The notes under the pieces are model-generated. The model had not been told where the DNA came from, made no database searches, and saw only the letters and a program-made list of their open reading frames with translations. The translations under genes were made by a program, and so were the position numbers. DNA of 64,000 nt. It comes from Deltaproteobacteria bacterium (GTDB lineage: Bacteria; Myxococcota_A; Polyangia; GCA-2747355). Numbering within the stretch: the first letter of the stretch is position 1; each line of letters starts with the position of its first letter. The DNA is taken from positions 326,864-390,863 of the forward strand of contig JACKDQ010000005.1 of assembly GCA_020633415.1 (NCBI GenBank). The letters run 5' to 3'. Shown piece after piece: positions 18,620 through 26,706 of the stretch.

Positions 18620-21298
18620 CTACCACGGATCGTCGCTGGGCGCGGGTGCATTGCGCTCAATCGCGAAGTCGCTGATCGCTTGTTCGACCAGCGCGCGGTC
18701 GATCTCGCCAATGCGCGCCAGCTGGCCAAGGGCGGCGACGACGATGCTCGCCGTGTCGACGCCGAAATGCCGGCGCAGCGCCTCGCGCGTATCGGATAGT
18801 CCGAAGCCGTCGGTGCCCAGTGAGGTCCAGGGGTGGTCGACCCAGCGTGCGATCTGGTCGGGCACGGCGCGTAGATAGTCGGTGGTTGCGATCACGGGTC
18901 CGCGGTGGTTGGCAAGCAGTCGCGTGATGCGTGGCAGGCGCGCCTCGTCTTGCGGATGGAGCATGTTGTGGCGTTCGCAGTCCAAGGCTTCCCGACGCAG
19001 TTCGCTATAGCTGGTGACGCTCCAGACGTTGGCCTTGACGCCGTATTTTTCCTCAAGCGTCTGCTGGGCGGCGATCGTGTGGGGTAGGATCGGGCCGCTG
19101 CCGAATAGCTGCACCGTCGCACCCTCGCGGGCCGCGTAGAGGTAGGCGCCGTCGATGATCCCTTGCTCGACACCTTTGGCCATCGCTGGCATCGGGTAGG
19201 TGTCGTTTTCCAAGGTGAGGTAGTAGATCACGTCTTTTTGCTGGTCGCACATCACGTTGAGACCGTGTTGCACGATCACGGCGATTTCGTAAGCAAAGGC
19301 CGCGTCGTAGGCGCGCACGTGAGGATGGCAGCTGGCCAACAGCAGGCTGTGGCCGTCGGCGTGCTGCAGTCCTTCGCCGTTGAGCGTTGTGCGTCCGGCT
19401 GTTGCGCCGAGGAGAAAGCCGCGGCAGCGCTGGTCACCAGCGGCCCAGATTTGATCGCCGGTGCGCTGAAAACCGAACATGCTGTAGAAGATGTACATCG
19501 GCACCATTGGCTTGCCGAGCGATGAGTACGAGGTGCCCGCGGCGACAAAGCTCGCCATCGATCCCGCCTCGCAAATCCCTTCCTCGAGCACTTGCCCGTC
19601 TTTCGCTTCGCGATAGGAAAGCATCATGTGTGCGTCGACCGGCTCATAGAGCTGCCCTACCGACGAATAGATCCCGTATTTGCGAAACAGCGCGTCGAGC
19701 CCGAATGTTCGCGCTTCGTCGGGGATGATCGGCACGATGTGTTGTCCGAGCTCCTTGTCGCTAAGCAGATTGGAGAGCATACGACCGAAGGCACCGGTGG
19801 TTGAGACGGCTTGTTCCCCGCTACCAGTAAGAAATCGTTCAAACCATGCGAGTTTGGGTGTGCCGACGGAGACGCTCTTGCGTTGTCGCTGGGGCAAGAA
19901 ACCACCAAGCGCTTGGCGTCGTGCCATCAGGTATTCGTATTCGCGGCTCTTTTGATCGAAGGTCAAAAATGGTGGGTTGAGCAGCTCTTTGTCGGGGATG
20001 TCGAGGGCCAGGCGATCGCGAAAGATCGCTAGCTCCTTGAGCGAGAGCTTTTTCTGTTGATGGGTGACATTGCGTCCTTCGATATCTGCGCCAAGCGTCC
20101 AGCCCTTGACCGTTTTCGCCAGCACGACGGTCGGCCGTCCGTCCTTTTGCTCCAGCGCGCGGCGATAGGCTGCGTAGACTTTGCGAAAGTCGTGACCGCC
20201 CCGGCGCAGCCGTCTCAGCGCATCGTCTGAGTATGAGGAGACCATCTCCTTGAGCTTGGGGTGAGCGCCGAAAAAGTCATTGCGGATCAAATCTCCCGAT
20301 TCAACGGAGTATTTCTGGTACTGGCCGTCGACAACTTCGCCCATCCGACGAACCAAGAGACCATCCGAGTCCGCGGCGAGCAGTGCGTCCCATTCGCGTC
20401 CCCAGACGACCTTGACCACCCGCCAGCCGGCGCCGTTGAACACCGCTTCGAGCTCTTGAATGATCTTGCCATTGCCGCGCACGGGACCGTCGAGGCGCTG
20501 AAGGTTGCAGTTGACGACAAACGTCAGGTTGTCGAGCTTTTCCCGCGCGGCGAGGTGCAGTGCACCCAGTGTCTCTGGCTCGTCGGTTTCGCCGTCGCCG
20601 ACGAACGCCCAGACGTGGACGTTGGAGGTGTCGAGTAGACCGCGGTGCATCAGGTAGCGGTTGTAACGCGCTTGATAGATCGCGGAGATCGGACCGAGCC
20701 CCATCGACACCGTCGGAAACTGCCAGAACTCGGGCATCAAGCGCGGATGGGGATAGCTCGAGAGACCGCGGCCCGGGTGAACTTCTCGGCGAAAGTGCCG
20801 CAGCTGATCACCACAGATGCGGCCTTCGAGGTAGGCGCGGGCGTAAATGCCGGGCGAGGCGTGGCCCTGAAAGAAGACCAAATCACCGAGCTGCTCGGCG
20901 CTGCGTCCGCGGAAGAAGTGGTTAAAGCCGACCTCGTACAGCGTCGCTGCGGAGGCGTAGGTCGCCAGGTGCCCACCGATCCCCGGACTCAGCTCGTTGG
21001 CGCGCATGACCATCGCCACGGCGTTCCAGCGGATGTAGCGGCGGATGCGTTTTTCCAGCGTCTCGTCGCCGGGGTAGGCTGGCTCCTCATCGGTGGAAAT
21101 CGTGTTGATATAGGGGGTTTGCAGCAAGGCCGGCAGTTTGACGTGGCCGACCCGCGCGCGACGCAGCAGGCGCGTCATCACGTAGTGGGCGCGTTCACTG
21201 CCGTGTCGAGCTAAGAGCGCATCGAAAGAGTCGAGCCACTCCTGGGTTTCTTGAGGATCGGTGTCATGTAGCGTCGTCGCCAGCTCGGCGTGCTTCAT
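18620..21298 (-). CDS. aceE: pyruvate dehydrogenase E1 component, homodimeric type
   Basis: Thiamine-diphosphate enzyme that decarboxylates pyruvate and reductively acetylates the lipoyl group of E2. 892 residues, close to E. coli AceE. It shows 'GHLATYASAATLYEVGFNHFFRG', the ThDP motif 'GDGETDEPETLGAL...NCNLQ' (about 231-262), 'GRTTLNGEGLQHADGHS' and 'YDAAFAYEIAVIV'. ATG 21298 with a GAGGGA ribosome-binding site is preferred to an in-frame start at 21379. No E2 (aceF) or E3 (lpd) gene is adjacent. It lies downstream of the mla operon in the same direction, separated by 114 nt. Confidence 0.95.
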   Translation of the reverse strand: MKHAELATTLHDTDPQETQEWLDSFDALLARHGSERAHYVMTRLLRRARVGHVKLPALLQTPYINTISTDEEPAYPGDETLEKRIRRYIRWNAVAMVMRANELSPGIGGHLATYASAATLYEVGFNHFFRGRSAEQLGDLVFFQGHASPGIYARAYLEGRICGDQLRHFRREVHPGRGLSSYPHPRLMPEFWQFPTVSMGLGPISAIYQARYNRYLMHRGLLDTSNVHVWAFVGDGETDEPETLGALHLAAREKLDNLTFVVNCNLQRLDGPVRGNGKIIQELEAVFNGAGWRVVKVVWGREWDALLAADSDGLLVRRMGEVVDGQYQKYSVESGDLIRNDFFGAHPKLKEMVSSYSDDALRRLRRGGHDFRKVYAAYRRALEQKDGRPTVVLAKTVKGWTLGADIEGRNVTHQQKKLSLKELAIFRDRLALDIPDKELLNPPFLTFDQKSREYEYLMARRQALGGFLPQRQRKSVSVGTPKLAWFERFLTGSGEQAVSTTGAFGRMLSNLLSDKELGQHIVPIIPDEARTFGLDALFRKYGIYSSVGQLYEPVDAHMMLSYREAKDGQVLEEGICEAGSMASFVAAGTSYSSLGKPMVPMYIFYSMFGFQRTGDQIWAAGDQRCRGFLLGATAGRTTLNGEGLQHADGHSLLLASCHPHVRAYDAAFAYEIAVIVQHGLNVMCDQQKDVIYYLTLENDTYPMPAMAKGVEQGIIDGAYLYAAREGATVQLFGSGPILPHTIAAQQTLEEKYGVKANVWSVTSYSELRREALDCERHNMLHPQDEARLPRITRLLANHRGPVIATTDYLRAVPDQIARWVDHPWTSLGTDGFGLSDTREALRRHFGVDTASIVVAALGQLARIGEIDRALVEQAISDFAIERNAPAPSDDPW

Positions 21299-21412
21299 CG
21301 GTTTCCCTCGGATGTCGTTAGCGGGCGTCCAAACAGTGATAGCGGGCTTGCCGGGGTTGGCAAGGATCATTTGGGGCAAGGCTAAGCGGGATGCTCAGAT
21401 ATCCCTGCCGGT

Positions 21413-22030
21413 TCAAGGGGTGGTCTTGAGGATCGCTTGACCGAGCTTGTCGATCCGATCGGCCAAGATCTTGCTCATCACGCGCGCAACGTCCGATGGA
21501 TCGCGGCGGGCGCAGGGGCGCGTTTCATCGAAGGCATGGGAGACCAGGGTCTTGCCCGAGCGCTCGGCCCGCGCCGACAAGGTCATCGCCAGATGGGCGT
21601 GCCAGCGGTCCCCTGAATCGACCTCTTCCATCGCCACAACGTGTCCATCGATTTCAACTTCAGCGTCGCGCAGACGCCGCGCGTGGTCGACGATCGCGAA
21701 ACGGCCGGAAGCCCGCATCATGCGGATCGTCGTTTCGGTGAGCAGGCTAGAGGGCGACGCCAGCCATTGACGGTAGCCGTAGTAGCGCACCTCGTTGCCC
21801 CGGCGATACGCCAGGCGCTGTGAGTCATAGCCCGGTGCCGTGGTGAAGTCGTCGACAGCGACACGCAGGCCTTGGCCGCCGCGATCGGGGACGACCGCCG
21901 GCGCGCTCAGGAAATAAAACCGCTCGGGCTTGGCTGCGGGCGTGGAAAAGCAGCCCTGTAGCAGAACGCCGAGCAGCAACGGCAGCCCAAGAGCTGAGCG
22001 CTTGAAAAAGGACAGCCGATCGAAGGTCAT
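21413..22030 (-). CDS. ABC-type transport auxiliary lipoprotein (PqiC/YmbA-like), fourth gene of the mla operon
   Basis: 205 residues. The signal peptide and lipobox 'LPLLLGVLLQGCFST' anchor it to a membrane (probably outer). The 'ERFYFLSAP' and 'LRVAVDDFTTAPGYDSQRLAYRRGNEVRYYGYRQWLASPSSLLTETTIRMMRASG' segments are characteristic of the ABC-type transport auxiliary lipoprotein family, which partners MCE proteins in phospholipid transport. Its ATG overlaps the mlaD stop by 4 nt, showing translational coupling. Confidence 0.82.
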   Translation of the reverse strand: MTFDRLSFFKRSALGLPLLLGVLLQGCFSTPAAKPERFYFLSAPAVVPDRGGQGLRVAVDDFTTAPGYDSQRLAYRRGNEVRYYGYRQWLASPSSLLTETTIRMMRASGRFAIVDHARRLRDAEVEIDGHVVAMEEVDSGDRWHAHLAMTLSARAERSGKTLVSHAFDETRPCARRDPSDVARVMSKILADRIDKLGQAILKTTP

Positions 22031-23073
22031 GGGACTCGCCTTTCGCTGCGTGTCTCACCGCGGAGCAATAGCGACGGTCGGTCACGGATCGCTCGCGCGA
22101 ACTCCTTGAGGTCTCTCGCCGCGCCGTCGAGTTGGATCAGGATAGCGTCGATCTTACGGTCCTTTGCCCGCACGAGTTTCGAGAGATCTTTGGCAACGAC
22201 GCCGATGTGTGTCGCGGCCTTGTTGAGTTCCGTTATTGTACCAGAGAGCTCTCGTGAATTGACACGGCCCTCGATCGCCTTGGCCGCCCTGCTGATGTCA
22301 TCGAGCGTTTCCTGCGGCTTGAGCAGCGTGATCTTGCGGTTGAGCGTGCGGGCGACGCCTTCGGCGGCGGCTAGGGTGCGGCCGATCCGCTCGGAGTTGG
22401 TCGTGGTCATCGCCGAAATCGCCTGAGCCGTCTTCTCAAGGGTGACGGTAGCGCGGTCGATGTTGGCGAGGATCCGACGCACACGGCGCGGCGTGTCTCC
22501 GCCGACGACCTGGGTCATCGCCGAAGCCAACTCGGCTGCGTTTTCGAGCAAGCGCCGAAAGCGTGTCCGGTTACCTTCACGCGTCACATCGAGCAGATTG
22601 TTGAGGACCGCTTCCATCTTCTTGGCAATATCAGTCGCCTTTCCGGTGAGCGACTGCAGCGTCGACTCACCCGCGGCAATGATCGATTTGGCCGTGTTGG
22701 GCGGGAGCCGCGGTGCGGCCTTCGATCCGCCGGTCAGCTCGACAAACAGCAGGCCGGTAATGCCCTGAGCGGTGGGGACGGCGCGGGTGTCGGTCTTGAC
22801 CGGCGTATCGGGCTCGAGCGACAGCGTGACGACGACGCGCTCTACATCGGTGGAGTCGATCGAAATCTTTTCGACCTGACCGACGCGTACACCCTTCATG
22901 CGGACCGTCGAGCCAACTTCGAGACCGCTGACCGAATCGCGAAAGGCGACGGTGTAGCGATCTTTGGGGTTCCAGAGCTTGAGACCCGCCAGTGTGGCGA
23001 CGGAGCCAAGCAAGAACAACAGGGCCACCGTCATGAAAATGCCGAGGCGGATACGTTGGGCGCGCGTGGTCAT
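22027..23073 (-). CDS. mlaD: MlaD-family MCE-domain protein
   Basis: Substrate-binding subunit of a phospholipid transporter spanning the periplasm. 348 residues: one transmembrane helix (about 10-30, 'IFMTVALLFLLGSVATLAGL'), an MCE domain ('YTVAFRDSVSGLEVGSTVRMKGVRVGQVEKISID' through 'GITGLLFVELTGG', about 35-120), then a long helical region with heptads. It is longer than E. coli MlaD (about 180 residues) because of this helical C-terminus. It overlaps mlaF and the lipoprotein gene by 4 nt each. Confidence 0.9.
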   Translation of the reverse strand: MTTRAQRIRLGIFMTVALLFLLGSVATLAGLKLWNPKDRYTVAFRDSVSGLEVGSTVRMKGVRVGQVEKISIDSTDVERVVVTLSLEPDTPVKTDTRAVPTAQGITGLLFVELTGGSKAAPRLPPNTAKSIIAAGESTLQSLTGKATDIAKKMEAVLNNLLDVTREGNRTRFRRLLENAAELASAMTQVVGGDTPRRVRRILANIDRATVTLEKTAQAISAMTTTNSERIGRTLAAAEGVARTLNRKITLLKPQETLDDISRAAKAIEGRVNSRELSGTITELNKAATHIGVVAKDLSKLVRAKDRKIDAILIQLDGAARDLKEFARAIRDRPSLLLRGETRSERRVP

Positions 23074-23900
23074 GCAGCGGTCTCCGGCGAAGGGGCGGCG
23101 GACAGGGCGGCCAGCAGGCTTTGCCCTGCGTCGATCTGCTCGTCAGGTGGGCGACGTGCGAAGAACTCGCGCACGTCGTCGATCGCGCTCTGTTTGAGCT
23201 CGGCAACGGTGCCTTGGGCGCGGACCTTGCCGTCCTTGAGCATCACGACGTAATCGGCGATCAGCTCGATGCTCGCCAGCTCGTGGGTAACGACGATCAT
23301 CGTCATGTTGAGACTACGTTGCAGGTGTCGCATCGTCACGTCGATGCCGGCGGCGACGATTGGGTCGAGCCCGGCTGATGGTTCGTCGCACAGCAAGAGC
23401 TCCGGATCCATCGCGATCGCACGACTTAGCGAGGCGCGCTTGCGCATGCCCCCCGACAGTTCGGCCGGCATCAGTGAGGCCGTCCCGGGCAGGCCGACCA
23501 GCGCTAACTTTGCATCGACGATCCGGCGGATGATCGCGTCGGGGAGCTGCGTGTGTTCGCGGTAGGGCAGGGCGATGTTGTCTCCGACGCTCATCGAACC
23601 AAGCAGCGCTCCGGCCTGGAACATCATCCCCATCCGGCGCAGCAGTGCGATCCGACCGGCTTCGTCGATGCTATGGGGATTCTGGCCGAAGACGCGCACC
23701 TCACCGGCCATCGGGCGGAGCTGCCCGGTGAGCGTTCGCACCACGGTCGACTTGCCGCAGCCGCTACCGCCGATCAGGCAGACGATTCGCCCGCGGGGAA
23801 CCGCAAAAGAAACATCGCTGACGATGACCTTCTCGCCGTAGCCGGCGCGCAGGTTCCGAATCTCGACGACCGGCTCGTTCTGGGGTGTGGCGTCACTCAT
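23070..23900 (-). CDS. mlaF: MlaF-type ABC transporter ATP-binding protein
   Basis: 276 residues. Walker A GGSGCGKST at 44-52, the signature 'LSGGMRKRASLSRAI', and Walker B 'LLLCDEPSAGLDPI' followed by the H-loop 'MTMIVVTHEL'. The 'GGMRKRASLSRAI' signature is typical of the Mla/Ttg2/Mkl subclass, which powers lipid transport. It is in a 4-nt overlap chain with mlaE and mlaD. Confidence 0.93.
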   Translation of the reverse strand: MSDATPQNEPVVEIRNLRAGYGEKVIVSDVSFAVPRGRIVCLIGGSGCGKSTVVRTLTGQLRPMAGEVRVFGQNPHSIDEAGRIALLRRMGMMFQAGALLGSMSVGDNIALPYREHTQLPDAIIRRIVDAKLALVGLPGTASLMPAELSGGMRKRASLSRAIAMDPELLLCDEPSAGLDPIVAAGIDVTMRHLQRSLNMTMIVVTHELASIELIADYVVMLKDGKVRAQGTVAELKQSAIDDVREFFARRPPDEQIDAGQSLLAALSAAPSPETAA

Positions 23901-25000
23901 CCAAAGACCGTTGCCAGTGTTGTGAAGATGCTGTCGACGACGATGATCGCGAAAATGCTAGCGACCACCGCGGTGGTCGTGGCGTGTCCCACGCCGACGG
24001 CGCCGCCTTTGATGCGCAGGCCGCAAAAGCAGCCTGTGATAACGATCACCCAAGCGAAACAGAGGCTCTTCGCTAAGCCGGTCAATAGATCACCGAGGGT
24101 TAGCGCGGCGATCGTTTGATTGATGTACGCGGTGGCGCTCAGGTCGAGGTAGAAGATTGCGATCAAAAAGCCACCGAACACGCCGACCGCGTTGGCGTAC
24201 AGTGTCAGCGATGGCTGGGTGAAGGTGATCGCGAATACGCGCGGCACCACCAGGTAGCGGATCGGGTCGATGCCCATCGTCTGCAGCGCGTCGATCTCCT
24301 CGCCGACGACCATTGTGCCCAATTCGGCGGCGATCGCTGAGCCGCTGCGTCCGGCGACGATGATCGCGGTCATCAGCGGACCCAGCTCGCGCACGATGGC
24401 AACGCCGACTAGGTTGGCGACGAAGATGTTCGCGCCAAACTGCCGCAACTGGTGGGCTGCCTGAAACGCCATAATCAGACCGAGCAAAAAGGCGATCAAC
24501 GTAACGATTCCCAGCGCATCGGCTCCGATGCGGACCGCCTGCTCGGTGGTCTTGCCAAAGGGTGGCAAGCGGCCGCGCAGCGGCGCGACAAAGCCCCAGT
24601 AGAGCGTGTCAGCCAGCAGCTGGGAGAGATCGCGCGCCGCCGCAAAAGCGCGCTGGGTGTTGCCACCGAGGCGCTCGAAATAGCCCGGGCCGGGTTCGGT
24701 GGCGGCCTCGGCGTGCGGGGCCGGCGCACGCAGCAGGGCGTCCTTGACCTGCCCTTCGGCACCGATCGCGGTGAATCGCACGCCGTGGTCGATCGCCAGC
24801 AGCAGTCCTTCGGCCAGCGCGGCCACACCTGAACTGTCGATGCTACTGACCGCCGACAGGTCCACCGTCACCTGGGCGTTTTGGCGTAAAAGTGGCCGTA
24901 GCGCCTTAACCAGGGTTGAGGCGGCGTCGCTATGCAGAGGACCGGAGAGCCGCAACAGCGCACCGTCTGCGGTCGATTGATGTTCGAGTCGTGCTGACAC
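23897..25000 (-). CDS. mlaE: MlaE-type ABC permease fused to an N-terminal STAS (MlaB-like) domain
   Basis: 367 residues. Residues about 1-95 form a STAS domain ('GALLRLSGPLHSDAASTLVKALRPLLRQNAQVTVDLSAVSSIDSSGVAALAEGLL'), the equivalent of MlaB. The remainder is the MlaE permease with about 5-6 transmembrane helices, including 'REGPLMTAIIVAGRSGSAIAAELGTM'-like sequence (here 'RELGPLMTAIIVAGRSGSA') and 'EIDALQTMGIDPIRYLVVPR'. The start is GTG 25000, 8 nt after a -10 box, so a leaderless message is likely. First gene of the four-gene operon. Confidence 0.93.
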   Translation of the reverse strand: MSARLEHQSTADGALLRLSGPLHSDAASTLVKALRPLLRQNAQVTVDLSAVSSIDSSGVAALAEGLLLAIDHGVRFTAIGAEGQVKDALLRAPAPHAEAATEPGPGYFERLGGNTQRAFAAARDLSQLLADTLYWGFVAPLRGRLPPFGKTTEQAVRIGADALGIVTLIAFLLGLIMAFQAAHQLRQFGANIFVANLVGVAIVRELGPLMTAIIVAGRSGSAIAAELGTMVVGEEIDALQTMGIDPIRYLVVPRVFAITFTQPSLTLYANAVGVFGGFLIAIFYLDLSATAYINQTIAALTLGDLLTGLAKSLCFAWVIVITGCFCGLRIKGGAVGVGHATTTAVVASIFAIIVVDSIFTTLATVFG

Positions 25001-25008
25001 TCGCCCCG

Positions 25009-25037
25009 AGGCTAATCCGCCGATCAGAGGGTGTCAA
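25009..25037 (-). promoter_or_regulatory. sigma70-like promoter of the mla operon
   Basis: Minus-strand perfect -35 TTGACA (25032-25037), a 17-nt spacer and -10 TAGCCT (25009-25014). The -10 ends 8 nt before GTG 25000, so transcription should begin within about 1-3 nt of the start codon. Confidence 0.55.
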
Positions 25038-25153
25038 TCGATCGCCCCGTTATGGCGTTGATGTGCGCGGCCCAGTACAGCGCTAGCGACGGAAACCAGC
25101 TTTTACGGTAATATGGAGGCCGATCACCGCATGTGGATAAAGAGGCTGCGTCG

Positions 25154-26668
25154 ATGACGGATCTGAAAGCGGCGCCGGCGGCAAAGCAGCTCACGCTCAG
25201 CCAGGAGCTCGTCTTGGCCAAACGCGTGGCGCGCGGACGCCTAGGCGTGGTGTATGCCGCAGTGCATCGTGTGTTGGCGCGCAGATTCGCGGTAAAGGTC
25301 TTTCGGCCCGAGCTGACCAGCGACCCGGAGGTCGTCGAACGCCTCCAGCAGATCCTCCGCGAGACCAGCGCGCTGAGTCATCCAGCGATCACGCCGGTGA
25401 TCGACTTCGGCGAGATGGCCCACGAACGCAGGGTCTACCTGACGATGGATTTTGTTCACGGGGGTAGTTTGGCCCACGTGCTGGCTCGGCGAGGGCGCCT
25501 TGAGGCTGAACGTGTGCTCGACCTTTTGGGCCAATTGGCCTCGGGACTGGCGGCGGCTCATGCGCGCCGGATCGTTCATGCCGATCTCAAGCCGACCAAC
25601 ATCATGCTCAGCGAGGAGGTCGACGGGCGCGAGGTGCTGCGGATCAACGATTTCACGTTGGTGCCGGCGCTCGCTTCCGGACCGACTGACGACGATCCGT
25701 TTTCCCACCTCAGTTTGCTGTCCACCGTTGAGTATCTTGCCCCGGAGCAGTTTGCGCGCGGCCGTCTCGACGCACGCGTCGACGTTTACGCCTTTGGCGT
25801 GCTGGGCTACCGCATGCTGACCGGTCGACCGCCGTTTATCGGCACGGTCCCCGAGGTGATGGAGGGGCACCGCCGCACTGAGCCGGTTGCTCCTTCGCGC
25901 CGCGTGGGCACGCGGGCGGTCGGCGTTCAGCTCGATCAACTGATCATGCGGTGCCTCGAAAAGGATCCCGCCGATCGATTTGCCGACGGTACCGAGTTGG
26001 TCGAGGCACTGCGCGAGCTCTGTGCTAGCGATGGAGAGCATGGCGCGACCATCCCGCGTCGGACGAGCTCCAGCTCCGAGCTAGCGGAACTGGGCGATCG
26101 GCTGACGATGCCGGTCGGTCGCTTGCGACGGCTATTTTACGACGCGATCTTCGAGTTGGCCGAGCTCGCCGTCCGCAGCGGTATCGCCACCGAAAAGCAG
26201 GTGGGGGTGGTCCAGGCTGCGGCGAAAGCACGCAGCAGCGTCGACACGCTGACGCAGAAGTGCGAAATGATCGAAGGTCGCTTTGAGGATATTCGCGCCG
26301 AGCTGCGTGAGCGCGAAACGACGCTGCGCCACGCGATCATCGAGCTCTCTTTGACGCGCGCCGAGCGCCTCGAAATTGGCAGTGATCCGGCGGATCTCGA
26401 GTACCAGCTGCGCGCGCTCGAGACGCGTTTAGCGGATGTCGAGCGCGAACGGAGTGAACGGTTTACCGAGCTCAATGGCGAGTTGGAGCGCGTGCGCGAG
26501 GCGATCGGCGAAGTTGAGCAAGGTCTGGCCCGCTGTTATCGCGAGCTGCACGACACGTTGGTTCGCCAACGCAAGCGCTTGAGTAGCGAGCCCTGGACCG
26601 CACGGTTCGAGCGTCTTGACGCCTATCGCGATGCGCTGATGAAGCGGCGCGTGACCAGCAACGGGTAG
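25154..26668 (+). CDS. Hanks-type Ser/Thr protein kinase, active-site-divergent, with C-terminal coiled coil
   Basis: 504 residues. The kinase fold spans about 16-295, with the VAIK-type lysine at K48 (AVKVF), catalytic loop 'VHADLKPTN' (D144) and 'APEQF'. Two conserved elements differ: HRD is HAD (A143) and DFG is DFT (D166-F167-T168). The glycine loop is 'VARGRLGVVYA', keeping one of three glycines intact. From about 300 onward are long Glu/Arg-rich coiled coils with no transmembrane helix, so it is probably cytoplasmic. It may have low activity or act as a pseudokinase scaffold. ATG 25154 has GAGG upstream; GTG 25133 is the alternative start. Confidence 0.85.
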   Translation: MTDLKAAPAAKQLTLSQELVLAKRVARGRLGVVYAAVHRVLARRFAVKVFRPELTSDPEVVERLQQILRETSALSHPAITPVIDFGEMAHERRVYLTMDFVHGGSLAHVLARRGRLEAERVLDLLGQLASGLAAAHARRIVHADLKPTNIMLSEEVDGREVLRINDFTLVPALASGPTDDDPFSHLSLLSTVEYLAPEQFARGRLDARVDVYAFGVLGYRMLTGRPPFIGTVPEVMEGHRRTEPVAPSRRVGTRAVGVQLDQLIMRCLEKDPADRFADGTELVEALRELCASDGEHGATIPRRTSSSSELAELGDRLTMPVGRLRRLFYDAIFELAELAVRSGIATEKQVGVVQAAAKARSSVDTLTQKCEMIEGRFEDIRAELRERETTLRHAIIELSLTRAERLEIGSDPADLEYQLRALETRLADVERERSERFTELNGELERVREAIGEVEQGLARCYRELHDTLVRQRKRLSSEPWTARFERLDAYRDALMKRRVTSNG

Positions 26669-26706
26669 CGGGTCGGTTTCGGCGACTAGCAGCGCCAGGG
26701 CAACGC

